Source of the DNA: Nostoc sp. S13
GTDB taxonomy: Bacteria; Cyanobacteriota; Cyanobacteriia; Cyanobacteriales; Nostocaceae
Assembly (NCBI RefSeq): GCF_029379315.1
Contig: NZ_JAQYWQ010000007.1
Coordinates: 1-64,000 of the forward strand
Direction: 5' to 3'
DNA: 64,000 nt
The notes beneath the pieces are model-generated. The model saw only the letters and a program-made list of their open reading frames with translations. It searched no databases and was not told the DNA's origin. A program made the position numbers and the translations under genes. Below are positions 54,134 through 63,290 of the stretch, one piece after another (the first letter of the stretch is position 1; each line of letters opens with the position of its first letter).

Positions 54134-55384
54134 ATGTTGTCTTCAAAAGGCAAACTAACAGATACCGCAGTAAGTAGTAAGCAAGTGCTAATTGCTACAC
54201 AAAGTTACTGGGATCGAGTAGACATTCCTAAGCAAATATTCCAGCTGATTGATAGTCTTTTGTCTTTTGAAGCTTGCCTCTATCACCAGATTGTGCCTTT
54301 GGAATTAGAAGACAACAACCTCTTGCTAGGTATGGTTCATCTACAAGACCGCAACGCACTAGATTACGTTAGTCGCATCTTGTCTTATATCAATTGCACA
54401 ACGGTAACTGAGACGATCGCAGCCGACGCTTACCGCAGAATACTCTCAGCCTACCTCAACTATAAGAATACATCTCAGCTAGATGCCAAACAAGTGCATC
54501 AGTCAAGAAAGGACTTTCCCCCAACAAATAGTGCAGCTACCATTACTGACAAACCTATTCCCTCCCTAGATCCAGAATCGGAATCAAATCAGCAACCAAT
54601 ATTGATGCTGTTTCAGACACAAAAGCGTCAACATTCTTGGCAGCGCGTAGACTTGCCTCCTATTCCAGAGCTAGATAAATTATCTCAAACTACGACGTTC
54701 TTAACCCCTATTTCCAGAGGTCAAGAGGGAGAGACTTCCAAAGCAGCAGCACCAAACAATTTACCTATTTTGTCTACACAAGTTCCCGAACTATTTAGTC
54801 CTATTGAGGTGCTACCAACACTACCACCCAAGAAATTACTAGAAGAATTGCTAGGGCGAATTCTGGCTGGGGGAATTGGTCGGCTGTATTTAGAAAGACA
54901 AGCTTATGAAGGCAGGATATTATGGAGTGACAATGGAGTCTTGCAGTCTGTATTAGACAAATTACCGCTCTCTGTTTTCCAAGGAGTACTGAATGAATTA
55001 AAGCGCTTTGCTTCTCTGCCTGTCACCACGGTTACAGAACCAAAACAGGTAGAGAAGGAATACGTATATCAAAAAAATCACTTGTTATTACGCTTGCGAG
55101 TCATGCCAGGAATCTACGGCGAAGAGGCAACACTCCAAGTGTTGCGGGGAGCAGCATTAAAGTTCTATCAACAACAACAGTTGGCGCATTTGAGCCGCGA
55201 TGCCTTCGGAATTTCTCAGCAACTAAGCTTCAAGCTGGATGAACTACAAGAACGGTTTTTACTGAATTCCAGCCTTGACTCTCAGCAATCAGAGGCTTTG
55301 GTTGCCCTGAATCAATTAGTGAAAAATTTAGACCAACAGATCAAAATACTAGCACTGGAAAGCAATCTACCAACAACCAGCTAA
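54134..55384 (+). CDS. patU: Heterocyst pattern protein PatU (unsplit)
   Basis: 416 residues. N-terminal helical/PilB-N-like domain (WDRVDIPKQIFQLIDSLLSF, LEDNNLLLGMVHLQDRNALD), a Pro/Ser/Gln-rich linker (residues about 130-225), then a C-terminal domain (LPPKKLLEELLGRILAGGIG, RLYLERQAYEGRILWSDNGV). In Anabaena 7120 the gene is split into patU5 and patU3; here a single frame joins both halves, as in many other Nostocales. patU3 mutants change heterocyst pattern and HetZ interacts with PatU3. It is on the same strand as hetZ, 280 bp downstream, with its own upstream region containing short G-rich repeats. Confidence 0.72.
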   Translation: MLSSKGKLTDTAVSSKQVLIATQSYWDRVDIPKQIFQLIDSLLSFEACLYHQIVPLELEDNNLLLGMVHLQDRNALDYVSRILSYINCTTVTETIAADAYRRILSAYLNYKNTSQLDAKQVHQSRKDFPPTNSAATITDKPIPSLDPESESNQQPILMLFQTQKRQHSWQRVDLPPIPELDKLSQTTTFLTPISRGQEGETSKAAAPNNLPILSTQVPELFSPIEVLPTLPPKKLLEELLGRILAGGIGRLYLERQAYEGRILWSDNGVLQSVLDKLPLSVFQGVLNELKRFASLPVTTVTEPKQVEKEYVYQKNHLLLRLRVMPGIYGEEATLQVLRGAALKFYQQQQLAHLSRDAFGISQQLSFKLDELQERFLLNSSLDSQQSEALVALNQLVKNLDQQIKILALESNLPTTS

Positions 55385-55590
55385 TCATCAATCTGTCAGT
55401 GAAACCCCTGATTTCGATCGCATACATAATTGTTATGTTTTAATGGAACCTCAGACCGATCAACCTTAGAGGTTTATCTCAAATAAATACAAATTTCGTG
55501 ATCGTATTCTGAGTAAGATTACGGTTTAAACAAACTTAATAGTAGCAAAGTTAATTTCCCGCTTTTGAATCCATCTCTTGCAAATATTTC

Positions 55591-56274
55591 ATGCTAACTG
55601 AGGTTTTTAGTGAACTTTTCCCCTTAATGAGTACAGCCACCCCCCAGACTTTGGAATGGCTACTCAACGTTGCAATTGAACATGAATACCCATCTGGGCG
55701 AGCTGTTGTGATGGAAGATGCTTGGGGGAACGCCGTTTACTTCGTTGTCTCTGGTTGGGTCAAAGTCCGACGTACCGTCGGTGAAGATTCAGTAGCTCTG
55801 GCAATTTTTGGGCGTGGCGATTTTTTTGGAGAAATGGCAATTTTGGATGAATCTCCACGTTCAACCGATGTCATTGCCCTTTCACCGGTGAAGTTGCTTA
55901 GTATCTCCAGAGAGCGTTTTATACAAATATTGTTTAAAGACCCGCAGTTACATCACCGGATGTTGCAATTAATGGTGCGGCGATTGCGGCAAATTAACCT
56001 GCGCTTGCAAATGCGGTCTTCACCACCAGCAGTCAAACTCGCCCATACCCTAGTGACTTTAGGGGAAAGTTATGGTCAGGAATCAAATTTGGGGAAGGAA
56101 ATTTTTAACATTCCCTTCAAAGATTTAGCAGAGGTGACAGAAATTGGCGTTGAAGAAACCACCAAAATTATGGAAAAGCTGCATGAGAAAGGGTGGATCA
56201 AAATTGACAGCGCCAACAACATCATTTATCTTGTGAACTTCAAACAGTTGATCAACTTAGCTGGCAAACTGTGA
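55591..56274 (+). CDS. Crp/Fnr-family transcriptional regulator
   Basis: 227 residues. cAMP-binding-type domain with EYPSGRAVVMEDAWGNAVYF, then GRGDFFGEMAILDESPRSTDV: the Gly-Glu, Arg and Ser-Thr of the phosphate-binding cassette are all present, so cyclic-nucleotide binding is plausible. Then the long dimer helix and a C-terminal winged HTH (FNIPFKDLAEVTEIGVEETTKIMEKLHEKGWIKI). No FeS cysteine cluster, so it is not Fnr-like. It resembles cyanobacterial SYCRP1/AnCrpA-type regulators; which operons it controls is unknown. Located downstream of hetZ-patU with a 206-bp gap, hence its own promoter. Confidence 0.85.
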   Translation: MLTEVFSELFPLMSTATPQTLEWLLNVAIEHEYPSGRAVVMEDAWGNAVYFVVSGWVKVRRTVGEDSVALAIFGRGDFFGEMAILDESPRSTDVIALSPVKLLSISRERFIQILFKDPQLHHRMLQLMVRRLRQINLRLQMRSSPPAVKLAHTLVTLGESYGQESNLGKEIFNIPFKDLAEVTEIGVEETTKIMEKLHEKGWIKIDSANNIIYLVNFKQLINLAGKL

Positions 56275-56369
56275 TTCGGGTATAAGTATCATCGGAACAG
56301 AAAACTGAGTTAAGGTTAAAAGCATTATTAGATAAGGATTATACTGATAACGAAGGTCATTGACTAATA

Positions 56370-56506
56370 GACTTATCCACAAATAAACCTCAAAATAGCT
56401 GAAACCCTTACATAGCTGGCTTTTTAGCTTATATAAAACAGGAACCTCTAAAACCCTCTCCAGAGCTAGGTTTCAGCCAAATAAAGTTCTCATTTCCGGA
56501 TAAGTC
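56370..56506 (+). mobile_element. 137-bp TA-flanked MITE, copy 4
   Basis: Same ends and length as the other three copies, TA at 56368-56369 and 56507-56508. It lies about 150 bp upstream of the zinc-ribbon gene at 56656, so it may have altered that promoter. Confidence 0.92.
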
Positions 56507-56655
56507 TAATGCTGATCATCGAGTCACTAGTCAACGATAAAATAAGGGTTTCAGCTTCTGAAAATACTTGTATTACTCATGTAATATCTCTTAAGCCGTT
56601 TTCGCGCGAATGCTACTCATACCGCGGAATACTAAAAATTAAATTCCTTCCAACC

Positions 56656-57597
56656 ATGAATCAACCAGAGTTATTAGAATTAGCAAAACAGGGCGATCCA
56701 CAAGCAATTGCTACGCTTATAAATAAACAATTAAACCCTAAAGGCATTTTGGCAAAAGCTAATATTATAAAAGGGTGTCTACAAATCATTTTTGAGGCAA
56801 CAGAAGTACCTCCGCAACAAGTAATTTTTAATTACATTTACAACGCTATAAATAAATTAAAACCACAATCTATAAATAAAGTAATAATTTATGGTAAGCA
56901 AACTGGTAATGATTTTCCAGTTTGGCAGCAAGAATTTGACTTTTTGAATACTCAATCTTTAAATAAACAGCCAAAAGCTTTGTCTGCCGAAGCAACAAAG
57001 CCAAGAGTATCTAAGGATTTTGAGTGTTATGGGGATGCAACAATTCTGGCTCTTAAAAATGACGGTGTACTTATAAAAAGATTAGGTAAACTCTTTTCCT
57101 CTCATACCAAAGGAGAGCGCTTCATTGCCTACAGAAATATTCTTAACATTCAATTTCACAATTCTGGCTCTCTTTCGTATGGCTTTATTTATTTTCAAAT
57201 AGCAGGCTCCTCTGGAAACCTAAAATACTTGGAAGCTGCATCTAATCATGATACGGTAATTTTTTTTCATGATAAATTTAGCGAGTTTGATAAAGCAAGA
57301 TTTTTGATTTTAGAAAAAATTAATTTACCAGGGACACAAGCATACACAGAGACTCAACCTGTTGTTCACCAAACCCACGTAGTCGTCCAGCCTGTTATAC
57401 AACACGAAATACCAATTAGCTGCCCCAAATGTGGTTCTACCCAAATCACTTCAAACAAAAAAGGCTTCAACGTTGGTCATGCTCTGGTTGGAGGTTTAGT
57501 AACTGGCGGGGTCGGGCTTGTTGCTGGTTTGTGGGGAAGTAATGAAATACGCCTCAATTGTTTAAGATGCGGAAATCGCTGGAAACCAAAAATGTAA
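56656..57597 (+). CDS. Zinc-ribbon protein with bacterial PH-like domain, unknown function
   Basis: 313 residues from the ATG at 56656; the frame is open upstream to 56509, but that part overlaps the MITE edge. N-terminal helical region (LLELAKQGDPQAIATLINKQ, a motif often seen at the start of cyanobacterial proteins) is followed by a CLQIIFEATEVPPQQV strand/helix. A central domain (residues about 125-225) has RFIAYRNILNIQFHNSGSLS spacing suggestive of a bacterial PH/DUF4429-like fold. The C-terminus is a split zinc ribbon: CPKCGST, then a 38-residue glycine-rich hydrophobic loop (GHALVGGLVTGGVGLVAGLWG), then CLRCGNRW. The hydrophobic loop inside the ribbon suggests membrane contact. Function is unknown. 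Confidence 0.7.
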   Translation: MNQPELLELAKQGDPQAIATLINKQLNPKGILAKANIIKGCLQIIFEATEVPPQQVIFNYIYNAINKLKPQSINKVIIYGKQTGNDFPVWQQEFDFLNTQSLNKQPKALSAEATKPRVSKDFECYGDATILALKNDGVLIKRLGKLFSSHTKGERFIAYRNILNIQFHNSGSLSYGFIYFQIAGSSGNLKYLEAASNHDTVIFFHDKFSEFDKARFLILEKINLPGTQAYTETQPVVHQTHVVVQPVIQHEIPISCPKCGSTQITSNKKGFNVGHALVGGLVTGGVGLVAGLWGSNEIRLNCLRCGNRWKPKM

Positions 57598-57923
57598 AAC
57601 AGTTTTAGATTGTTTTCTCTGCGCCGATGATTGCCACTGCCCGATACCATCCCAGCAGATGTTAATTTCTGTGCTCTCGTAATCGGGAAAGATTTTCATG
57701 AGGTTGAAACTCCAAAAAATGGGGGTCACTCAGCTACAGATTTTCTGACTCACTTCCAGCTATGAACTTTATCCCAAGAGGATTTAAAATCCTCTTGAGC
57801 GTATTCGGGGAGCTTGGAACAGCAGAGAGCTAGTCCTTTCTGCCCCCTGCTATCTTAATTAATCTTCCTAATGGGACTTAAACAAAAATTAAGGTGTTTT
57901 GGCTTAAATTGACACCAATGTTA
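57598..57923. other. Non-coding region between zinc-ribbon gene and bcsA
   Basis: 326 bp between convergent genes. A short inverted repeat (GAGGATTTAAAATCCTC, 57778-57794) lies in the middle, a weak bidirectional terminator candidate. Nothing else. Confidence 0.5.
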
Positions 57924-60536
57924 TTACAGAACCTGCAACAGTTGTTTAATTTTGGTGTCTTGGCGTTCCTTGAATTTTTCTGGAAAAATTAACTCGATCG
58001 CAATCTTGCCATTTGCTTGTTCTTCTACTGCATAAATTTCGGCAACAAATCGGTTAGATGAGAAATTCTCGGCATCCTGATTTAACAGTAAACCAACCAG
58101 TGGTTTAACAGTTCGCATCGTATGCAAGTCCTGTTGTCCGATCATTTTGTGAGAAGACACGGCTTTTTTATCCTCTATTTCCAAGCGCAAACCCGTTGTT
58201 CCTAGTTCTGTGGCTACTCCAAAGAAGAAGTTACCATCCCAGTAGAGTTGACTATTGGTGTTTACCTGCTTGCGTACCTTTTTACGGCTAGTTTGGTTGA
58301 GGTCACGCAAGGCCCGAGTCAGACTCGTGGCTAGAAATCCCAGAGAAGCTAGGGGCTGGTCTACGTACTGGGCTTTCTGAGAATACCACTCCCGGACATC
58401 AGAATATAAAACTAGAGTTAAAGCATCGCGTTGGGCATTGTTGAGTTTCACAAAATCAACACCCAAAAGCGTTTCTGTGTCATTTATCGGAGAGAGTCGG
58501 ACAATCTGCGCCGTTAAAGAGGCGCTAGCAGTATAATCTCCCATCACCTCAACTTCTACTTCATCCAGTAAATTGGGCCAGGTTTCCAAAGAAATTAAGG
58601 CGCCAGTTTCGGAAATATTCACGGTTTTGCCCATGATTGTTTGACCGTTATTGGTAATTAAAATGGGCAGACGACGCTGTAAACGGTGGGCAGTACGTAC
58701 TTGCGGTTGTTCAAAGCCAACCAGCAAAGCAGCTGAGAGCAAAACTAGATTAAAAATAGACCACATGGTGTTGACTAAGACCGCCTGCCAATCTTCAGGA
58801 CGTAGCAGCAGCCAATAGGGAACAGCCAGTAAGGAAGAGACTACAAATGCTGTCACCACCAAAAGACCACGCATTGATTCCCAATCAAAGATGCGTTTGC
58901 TAATAGATGTCCCCTTATCGGTAACGTTAAATGAACCTAGTTTGGGGTTAAACAGCGCCAACATCGTCACCCACCCAGCCTGGAAAGCCATCGCAAATTC
59001 AAAAATTTCGTTCCAGAAGGAGAAGCGGACGTTTTTGTAAATGATGTAGTTAGTAAAAAGGGAAAGGAGAATATGGGGTAGGGCATAAGCTAGAGTTTCT
59101 AAACCCAAACCTTGAACAGAGTTAACGCCAAATAATAAAAATAGCGGCGGTGCGATCGCATATGTTAGTCGAGGATAGCCATACAAAAAGTGCGAAGTCG
59201 CGCTAAAGTAACAAATCCTCTGGGCAAATGTCAGGTTCAGCTTCCGATTAAAAACGGGGTTTTCCAATCGCAGAATCTGCGCCATCCCCCTTGCCCAGCG
59301 AACTTGTTGCCCCACATAAGAAGAAAACGTTTCTGGTGCTAAACCAGCCACCATAATTTTGTCATAGTAGACAGACTTGTAACCCAGCGAATGCAATCGC
59401 AAGGCAGTATGACAATCTTCTGTCACTGTTTCCACCGCAATTCCCCCAACTTCTAAAGCGTGGGATTTACGGATTAATGCTGCCGAACCGCAGAAAAAGG
59501 CAGCATTCCAAAAATCGTTACCCTTTTGCAGCACCTTATAAAACAGTTCATTGCCTGCGGGGATTCTACCTTTTGTGACCAAATTACGCTCGAAGGGATC
59601 GGGGTTATAGAACCAGTGGGGAGTTTGGACAAAGGATACTTTGGGATCGAAGAAAAAACCCATTGTATGCAGGAGAATTTGCCGCGATGGAATGTGGTCA
59701 CAGTCCAAAATCAACACTAAATCGCCGTCGGTTTTCTCAAAGGCGGTATTGATATTACCAGCTTTAGCGTGGTCATTACTGTCCCGCGTCATGTGTATAC
59801 AGCCGAGTTCTTCGCACATTTGCCGTAGCTGTTCCCGTCTGGCGCTAAACTGTTCTCGGCGGGGGTCGTTTTCTTTATACTTTTCTGGACGACCATCATC
59901 AAGAACATAAACCTTTTTTTTATCGGCAGCATAATCACAAGCCAAGGCTGCCACGGCAGTCTTACGAACAATCTCCACGTCTTCGTTGTAAGTGGGGATG
60001 TAAATATCGACTTTGAACCATTCGTGTTGAGGAATAGTTGTGAGATTAACTGGTTGGCGTTCTTGAATTTTCAGAGTTTGAAAGTATGCCAGTACCAAGG
60101 TGAGGATGGCATAGAGTTCGGCGAGGAACAACAATACACAAGCGATGCTGTTGAGCCAACCATCAAAGTTGAGGGTATAACTGGTGCGGTAGAATAAATA
60201 ACGCAGCGTTGTGATCATACTCAGCCACAGCAGAAACAAGTGGTAATACTGGCTGATTTCTGGAGAGGACTCTTGAAACTCTGCGTGGATCACCAGTTGA
60301 CCGAGTAGCACCAGAAATACTGCTACCAATCCTTGCTGCCAAACTTCTATCGGGGTAATAATCAGTGGGACTGAGAGCACCAATAGCAGTAGGATAAGCC
60401 ACTTAAACTGTTTCACACCCACCCTTTGGAGAGTGCGGTCAAAAAATCGGGGGGTAATATCAATCAGCCAATGGCTCAATTTTAAGCGCTGGCGATCGCG
60501 TGATTTTTGGGGCAATGTGTCGGGGGAAGAAGACAT
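57924..60536 (-). CDS. bcsA: Cellulose synthase catalytic subunit (UDP-forming) with PilZ domain
   Basis: 870 residues, normal BcsA length. About eight membrane helices surround a GT2 domain: IYIPTYNEDVEIV, YVLDDGRPEK, the DxD in LILDCDH, TED in VTEDCHTALR, and QxxRW in QQVRWARGMAQ. A C-terminal PilZ domain has the c-di-GMP motifs HRLQRRLPILI (RxxxR) and NISETGALI ([D/N]xSxxG). It polymerises UDP-glucose to cellulose and exports it through the inner membrane, activated by c-di-GMP. It is the last gene of a minus-strand operon with bcsB (56 bp upstream) and a GH8 endoglucanase. No bcsC or bcsD is seen. Confidence 0.93.
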   Translation of the reverse strand: MSSSPDTLPQKSRDRQRLKLSHWLIDITPRFFDRTLQRVGVKQFKWLILLLLVLSVPLIITPIEVWQQGLVAVFLVLLGQLVIHAEFQESSPEISQYYHLFLLWLSMITTLRYLFYRTSYTLNFDGWLNSIACVLLFLAELYAILTLVLAYFQTLKIQERQPVNLTTIPQHEWFKVDIYIPTYNEDVEIVRKTAVAALACDYAADKKKVYVLDDGRPEKYKENDPRREQFSARREQLRQMCEELGCIHMTRDSNDHAKAGNINTAFEKTDGDLVLILDCDHIPSRQILLHTMGFFFDPKVSFVQTPHWFYNPDPFERNLVTKGRIPAGNELFYKVLQKGNDFWNAAFFCGSAALIRKSHALEVGGIAVETVTEDCHTALRLHSLGYKSVYYDKIMVAGLAPETFSSYVGQQVRWARGMAQILRLENPVFNRKLNLTFAQRICYFSATSHFLYGYPRLTYAIAPPLFLLFGVNSVQGLGLETLAYALPHILLSLFTNYIIYKNVRFSFWNEIFEFAMAFQAGWVTMLALFNPKLGSFNVTDKGTSISKRIFDWESMRGLLVVTAFVVSSLLAVPYWLLLRPEDWQAVLVNTMWSIFNLVLLSAALLVGFEQPQVRTAHRLQRRLPILITNNGQTIMGKTVNISETGALISLETWPNLLDEVEVEVMGDYTASASLTAQIVRLSPINDTETLLGVDFVKLNNAQRDALTLVLYSDVREWYSQKAQYVDQPLASLGFLATSLTRALRDLNQTSRKKVRKQVNTNSQLYWDGNFFFGVATELGTTGLRLEIEDKKAVSSHKMIGQQDLHTMRTVKPLVGLLLNQDAENFSSNRFVAEIYAVEEQANGKIAIELIFPEKFKERQDTKIKQLLQVL

Positions 60537-60591
60537 TTTGATCTCAATTTTGAAATTTAAATTTAAGTTAGCGATACCTGACGGAAAGTCT

Positions 60592-62931
60592 CTACTTTTT
60601 GTCAGCAGTTAGCCGTTTGAGATACAACTGAACAATCCCGTAAAGAATTAGAGAAATACTCAAAATACCTACAGGTAGCAACAGCCAATTTTCTTGTAAA
60701 AAGCGTGATGCTTTACTGAGGGGAGTGGTATTTTCCCAGCGACGACTATTCGGGGCGCTTTGGAAAAACTGTAGTTGATAGGCATCAGCATCGTAAGTAA
60801 CTGAGTCTTTTTGATCGCTACTAATTAGCACCGTATCCTTTTTGAGTTGGAAGAACCACGAGTCTTGATTAAGGACTTGCCGCACTCGCTCTAAACCAGT
60901 TTCGGTTTGAGATGTTAAAGCTAGAACGACGCGATCGCTATTCCAAGGAGAGATAATTTGCTTAATCATCCCTTGTGTGTCCTGCGGGGTCTGAATCGCA
61001 GCATAGGCAGAGGAGCGGGAAAATGCTTGATTCAAGTTAAAGCCACTGGAATTAAACACTTCCGGGAAAGGAAACTCCTCCCGCGTTCCAATTCCTACCA
61101 AATGGTCATTTTTGCGGACTTTTGTTGGTAAAGCATCCGGTGTATAAACTTCTAGTTTGACTGTATCGGCTTGACTGAGCCTGCCTAAGCGTTCGCTAAA
61201 AGCTAACAAGGTCAAAATATCTGTCTTCGAGGGGATTTGGGGCACGACAATCGCCGTCTGGGACAAATCCTGTGGTGCAGCAAAGGGAAAACCAAATTTC
61301 AGCAGGTTCAAGTCTGGTAATTGTGTAGATATCTCCCGCTTCAGATCGAAGCTAGTATCAGAATGCACCGTACCTGTTAATTGTTGATCTGGTGGCTGAA
61401 GACAGTTCTGTTTATCAAACGGTTCTCTGGGACTCATCCGAAAGAAAACTTGCAGTTTTGAGTTAGGTTTGATCAAGTTTTCCGGCAAATTGACTTTGAG
61501 GTTTTTGCGAGTTTCTCCCGACTCAGAATCAAGACGTACTCCACCGATGAAAACTCCATCCAGTAAAACTTCGAGCGCAGAAGTTCGAGGATTAAGCTGC
61601 GGCCCATAGCTGTAGATCAAATTCATCGAACTACCCCGGAGAAATCTATCATCCGGCAAAGCGCGAAAATCGACTTCGATTGGTGGTGCTGCCATTCCAC
61701 GTACAGTGACATCATTAAACGGCTCACCATTTACCTGGGTTTTGATGTCGCTGAGTTTAAAAGAATTTTGCTCTGGCAAATAACGAGGCCATTGGCGCAG
61801 TCCTAGTGTCGAGCTTTCTTTGAGGGTATTGACAAAAACTACCTGACCAGTCCCCATTTTCCGTAAGTCTGGCTGTGATAAAAATTGGATAGCCTTTTCC
61901 ACAGCTTTTGTGCTGTTGCCAGTGGCAATTAAAACCGGAACCCCGCTCTTTTCAGTTTTAGTGATCATCAACACCCCTGTTTCATCAGGTACGGGGTTGT
62001 TATCACGATCCAGAATTTGATTGCTGACGACTTTCAGGGGCAAATTCTTCCAAGTATTTAGGGCTGGTTGCTCGGTGGGAGTGCCAATGATCACCAAGCG
62101 ATCGCTTGCCTTCACATTTACCACATTAGACACCAAACTCGTCTGAATCGGGCGAAAATCTGCGATTCTCCCCAATCCTGCTTGTAAACGAGCTGCTGCT
62201 GTCAGCCAGGATTGATCAACTTGACTCGGTTGCAAGTAAGCAATTTGGTTAGTTTCTAAGCCGAGTTCGTCAAAGAAAGGATAAGGATAGCGGCTAAAAT
62301 TTAGGGGAATCGACTGCTGTTCATAGTTTAAGATTAATTTGGAATCTGGCAGAATCTCTGTCCACAAGTCGGGACTACTGGGGTCGCTACATTCGAGAGT
62401 GTTATTCTGCTGTGCCACCAATACGAGTTCGTTGTAGTCTTGAACCAGCTTTGGTGGAATATTGAACAGTACTTGACCTACTTGGGAATCTTTGCGATTG
62501 AGCGGTACGCTACCAACACTGGTGCCATTGACTAGCACGGTCAGGTTGGAGCGATTGGCATACAGTGCTGGTGAGTGTTGAAAGCGGATTAAGGCTTGTA
62601 TTTTACCCCGATCTAGTTTCCAGCCACGGGGACGGGTAAAAGCAAGACGACCTTCTGAGTAAACCCCGCGCAAGCGCATCCGGTTGCCCACAATCGGACT
62701 ACGATTAAATTCTAGGATGTAAGTTGCCAGTTTTTTAGCGCTAGCAGTTTCTAAGTCTGCTTTAGTACTATTTTCTGATGTCGTTGCTTGAGCTAATAAG
62801 GTTACTTGCTGTCGTAGTTCCCCTTTGGTTTGAGCTTGGGCGCTCAATAATGAACTAGGGAACAAAAAAAAGCAAGAAGTAACAATAATTGCTTTTTTAC
62901 TAATTTGGGAAAGGTGAAACAACTGCTTCAT
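60592..62931 (-). CDS. bcsB: Cellulose biosynthesis protein BcsB
   Basis: 779 residues. Signal peptide (SKKAIIVTSCFFLFPSSLLSAQAQ), then alternating carbohydrate-binding and flavodoxin-like domains in two copies (PPIEVDFRALPDDRFLRGSS, FLRGSSMNLIYSYGPQLNPR mark the second), and a C-terminal membrane helix (LLLPVGILSISLILYGIVQLYL). BcsB is periplasmic, forms the inner-membrane synthase complex with BcsA, and guides the nascent chain; the historical c-di-GMP-binding label is not supported by biochemistry. Located 56 bp upstream of bcsA on the same strand, downstream of GH8 with 359 bp between. Confidence 0.9.
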   Translation of the reverse strand: MKQLFHLSQISKKAIIVTSCFFLFPSSLLSAQAQTKGELRQQVTLLAQATTSENSTKADLETASAKKLATYILEFNRSPIVGNRMRLRGVYSEGRLAFTRPRGWKLDRGKIQALIRFQHSPALYANRSNLTVLVNGTSVGSVPLNRKDSQVGQVLFNIPPKLVQDYNELVLVAQQNNTLECSDPSSPDLWTEILPDSKLILNYEQQSIPLNFSRYPYPFFDELGLETNQIAYLQPSQVDQSWLTAAARLQAGLGRIADFRPIQTSLVSNVVNVKASDRLVIIGTPTEQPALNTWKNLPLKVVSNQILDRDNNPVPDETGVLMITKTEKSGVPVLIATGNSTKAVEKAIQFLSQPDLRKMGTGQVVFVNTLKESSTLGLRQWPRYLPEQNSFKLSDIKTQVNGEPFNDVTVRGMAAPPIEVDFRALPDDRFLRGSSMNLIYSYGPQLNPRTSALEVLLDGVFIGGVRLDSESGETRKNLKVNLPENLIKPNSKLQVFFRMSPREPFDKQNCLQPPDQQLTGTVHSDTSFDLKREISTQLPDLNLLKFGFPFAAPQDLSQTAIVVPQIPSKTDILTLLAFSERLGRLSQADTVKLEVYTPDALPTKVRKNDHLVGIGTREEFPFPEVFNSSGFNLNQAFSRSSAYAAIQTPQDTQGMIKQIISPWNSDRVVLALTSQTETGLERVRQVLNQDSWFFQLKKDTVLISSDQKDSVTYDADAYQLQFFQSAPNSRRWENTTPLSKASRFLQENWLLLPVGILSISLILYGIVQLYLKRLTADKK

Positions 62932-63290
62932 GGTAGAGCGTAATTTTAGTGTTAATTTACTCAGGGTTTTTACGTAAAAACTACAACTAATTCGGTGCTT
63001 TTAGAACTTAAAAATCAATCCGGTTTAGTTAAGGTTTAACTCTTTGTCAAAGTCAATTTTTTCAACGAACCGCAAAGGAGAGGCAGCGCGGTCTTGGGGG
63101 TCTCCCCCATGAGCGACTGCCGTCGCAAAGGACGCAAAGGAAGAAATGCTTAACTGAAGTGTGTTGACTTAAAAATCATCTCCTCGTATTTTCTAAAGGA
63201 AATCAATCGGAGTCAGTCTGCTGGGAATAAAAGGCAAATACTCAATCATGAGTTTGGGAAGCCCGTACTCTAATTCAGCATCGGAGGATG
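62932..63290. other. Gap between GH8 and bcsB with dispersed repeat
   Basis: Contains small-repeat DNA (a CGCAAAGGAGAGGCAGCGCGG...GAGCGACTGCCGTCGCAAAGG block, 63068-63130, with GGGGGTCTCCCCC palindrome near 63097). It may have split an originally tighter operon. Confidence 0.6.
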
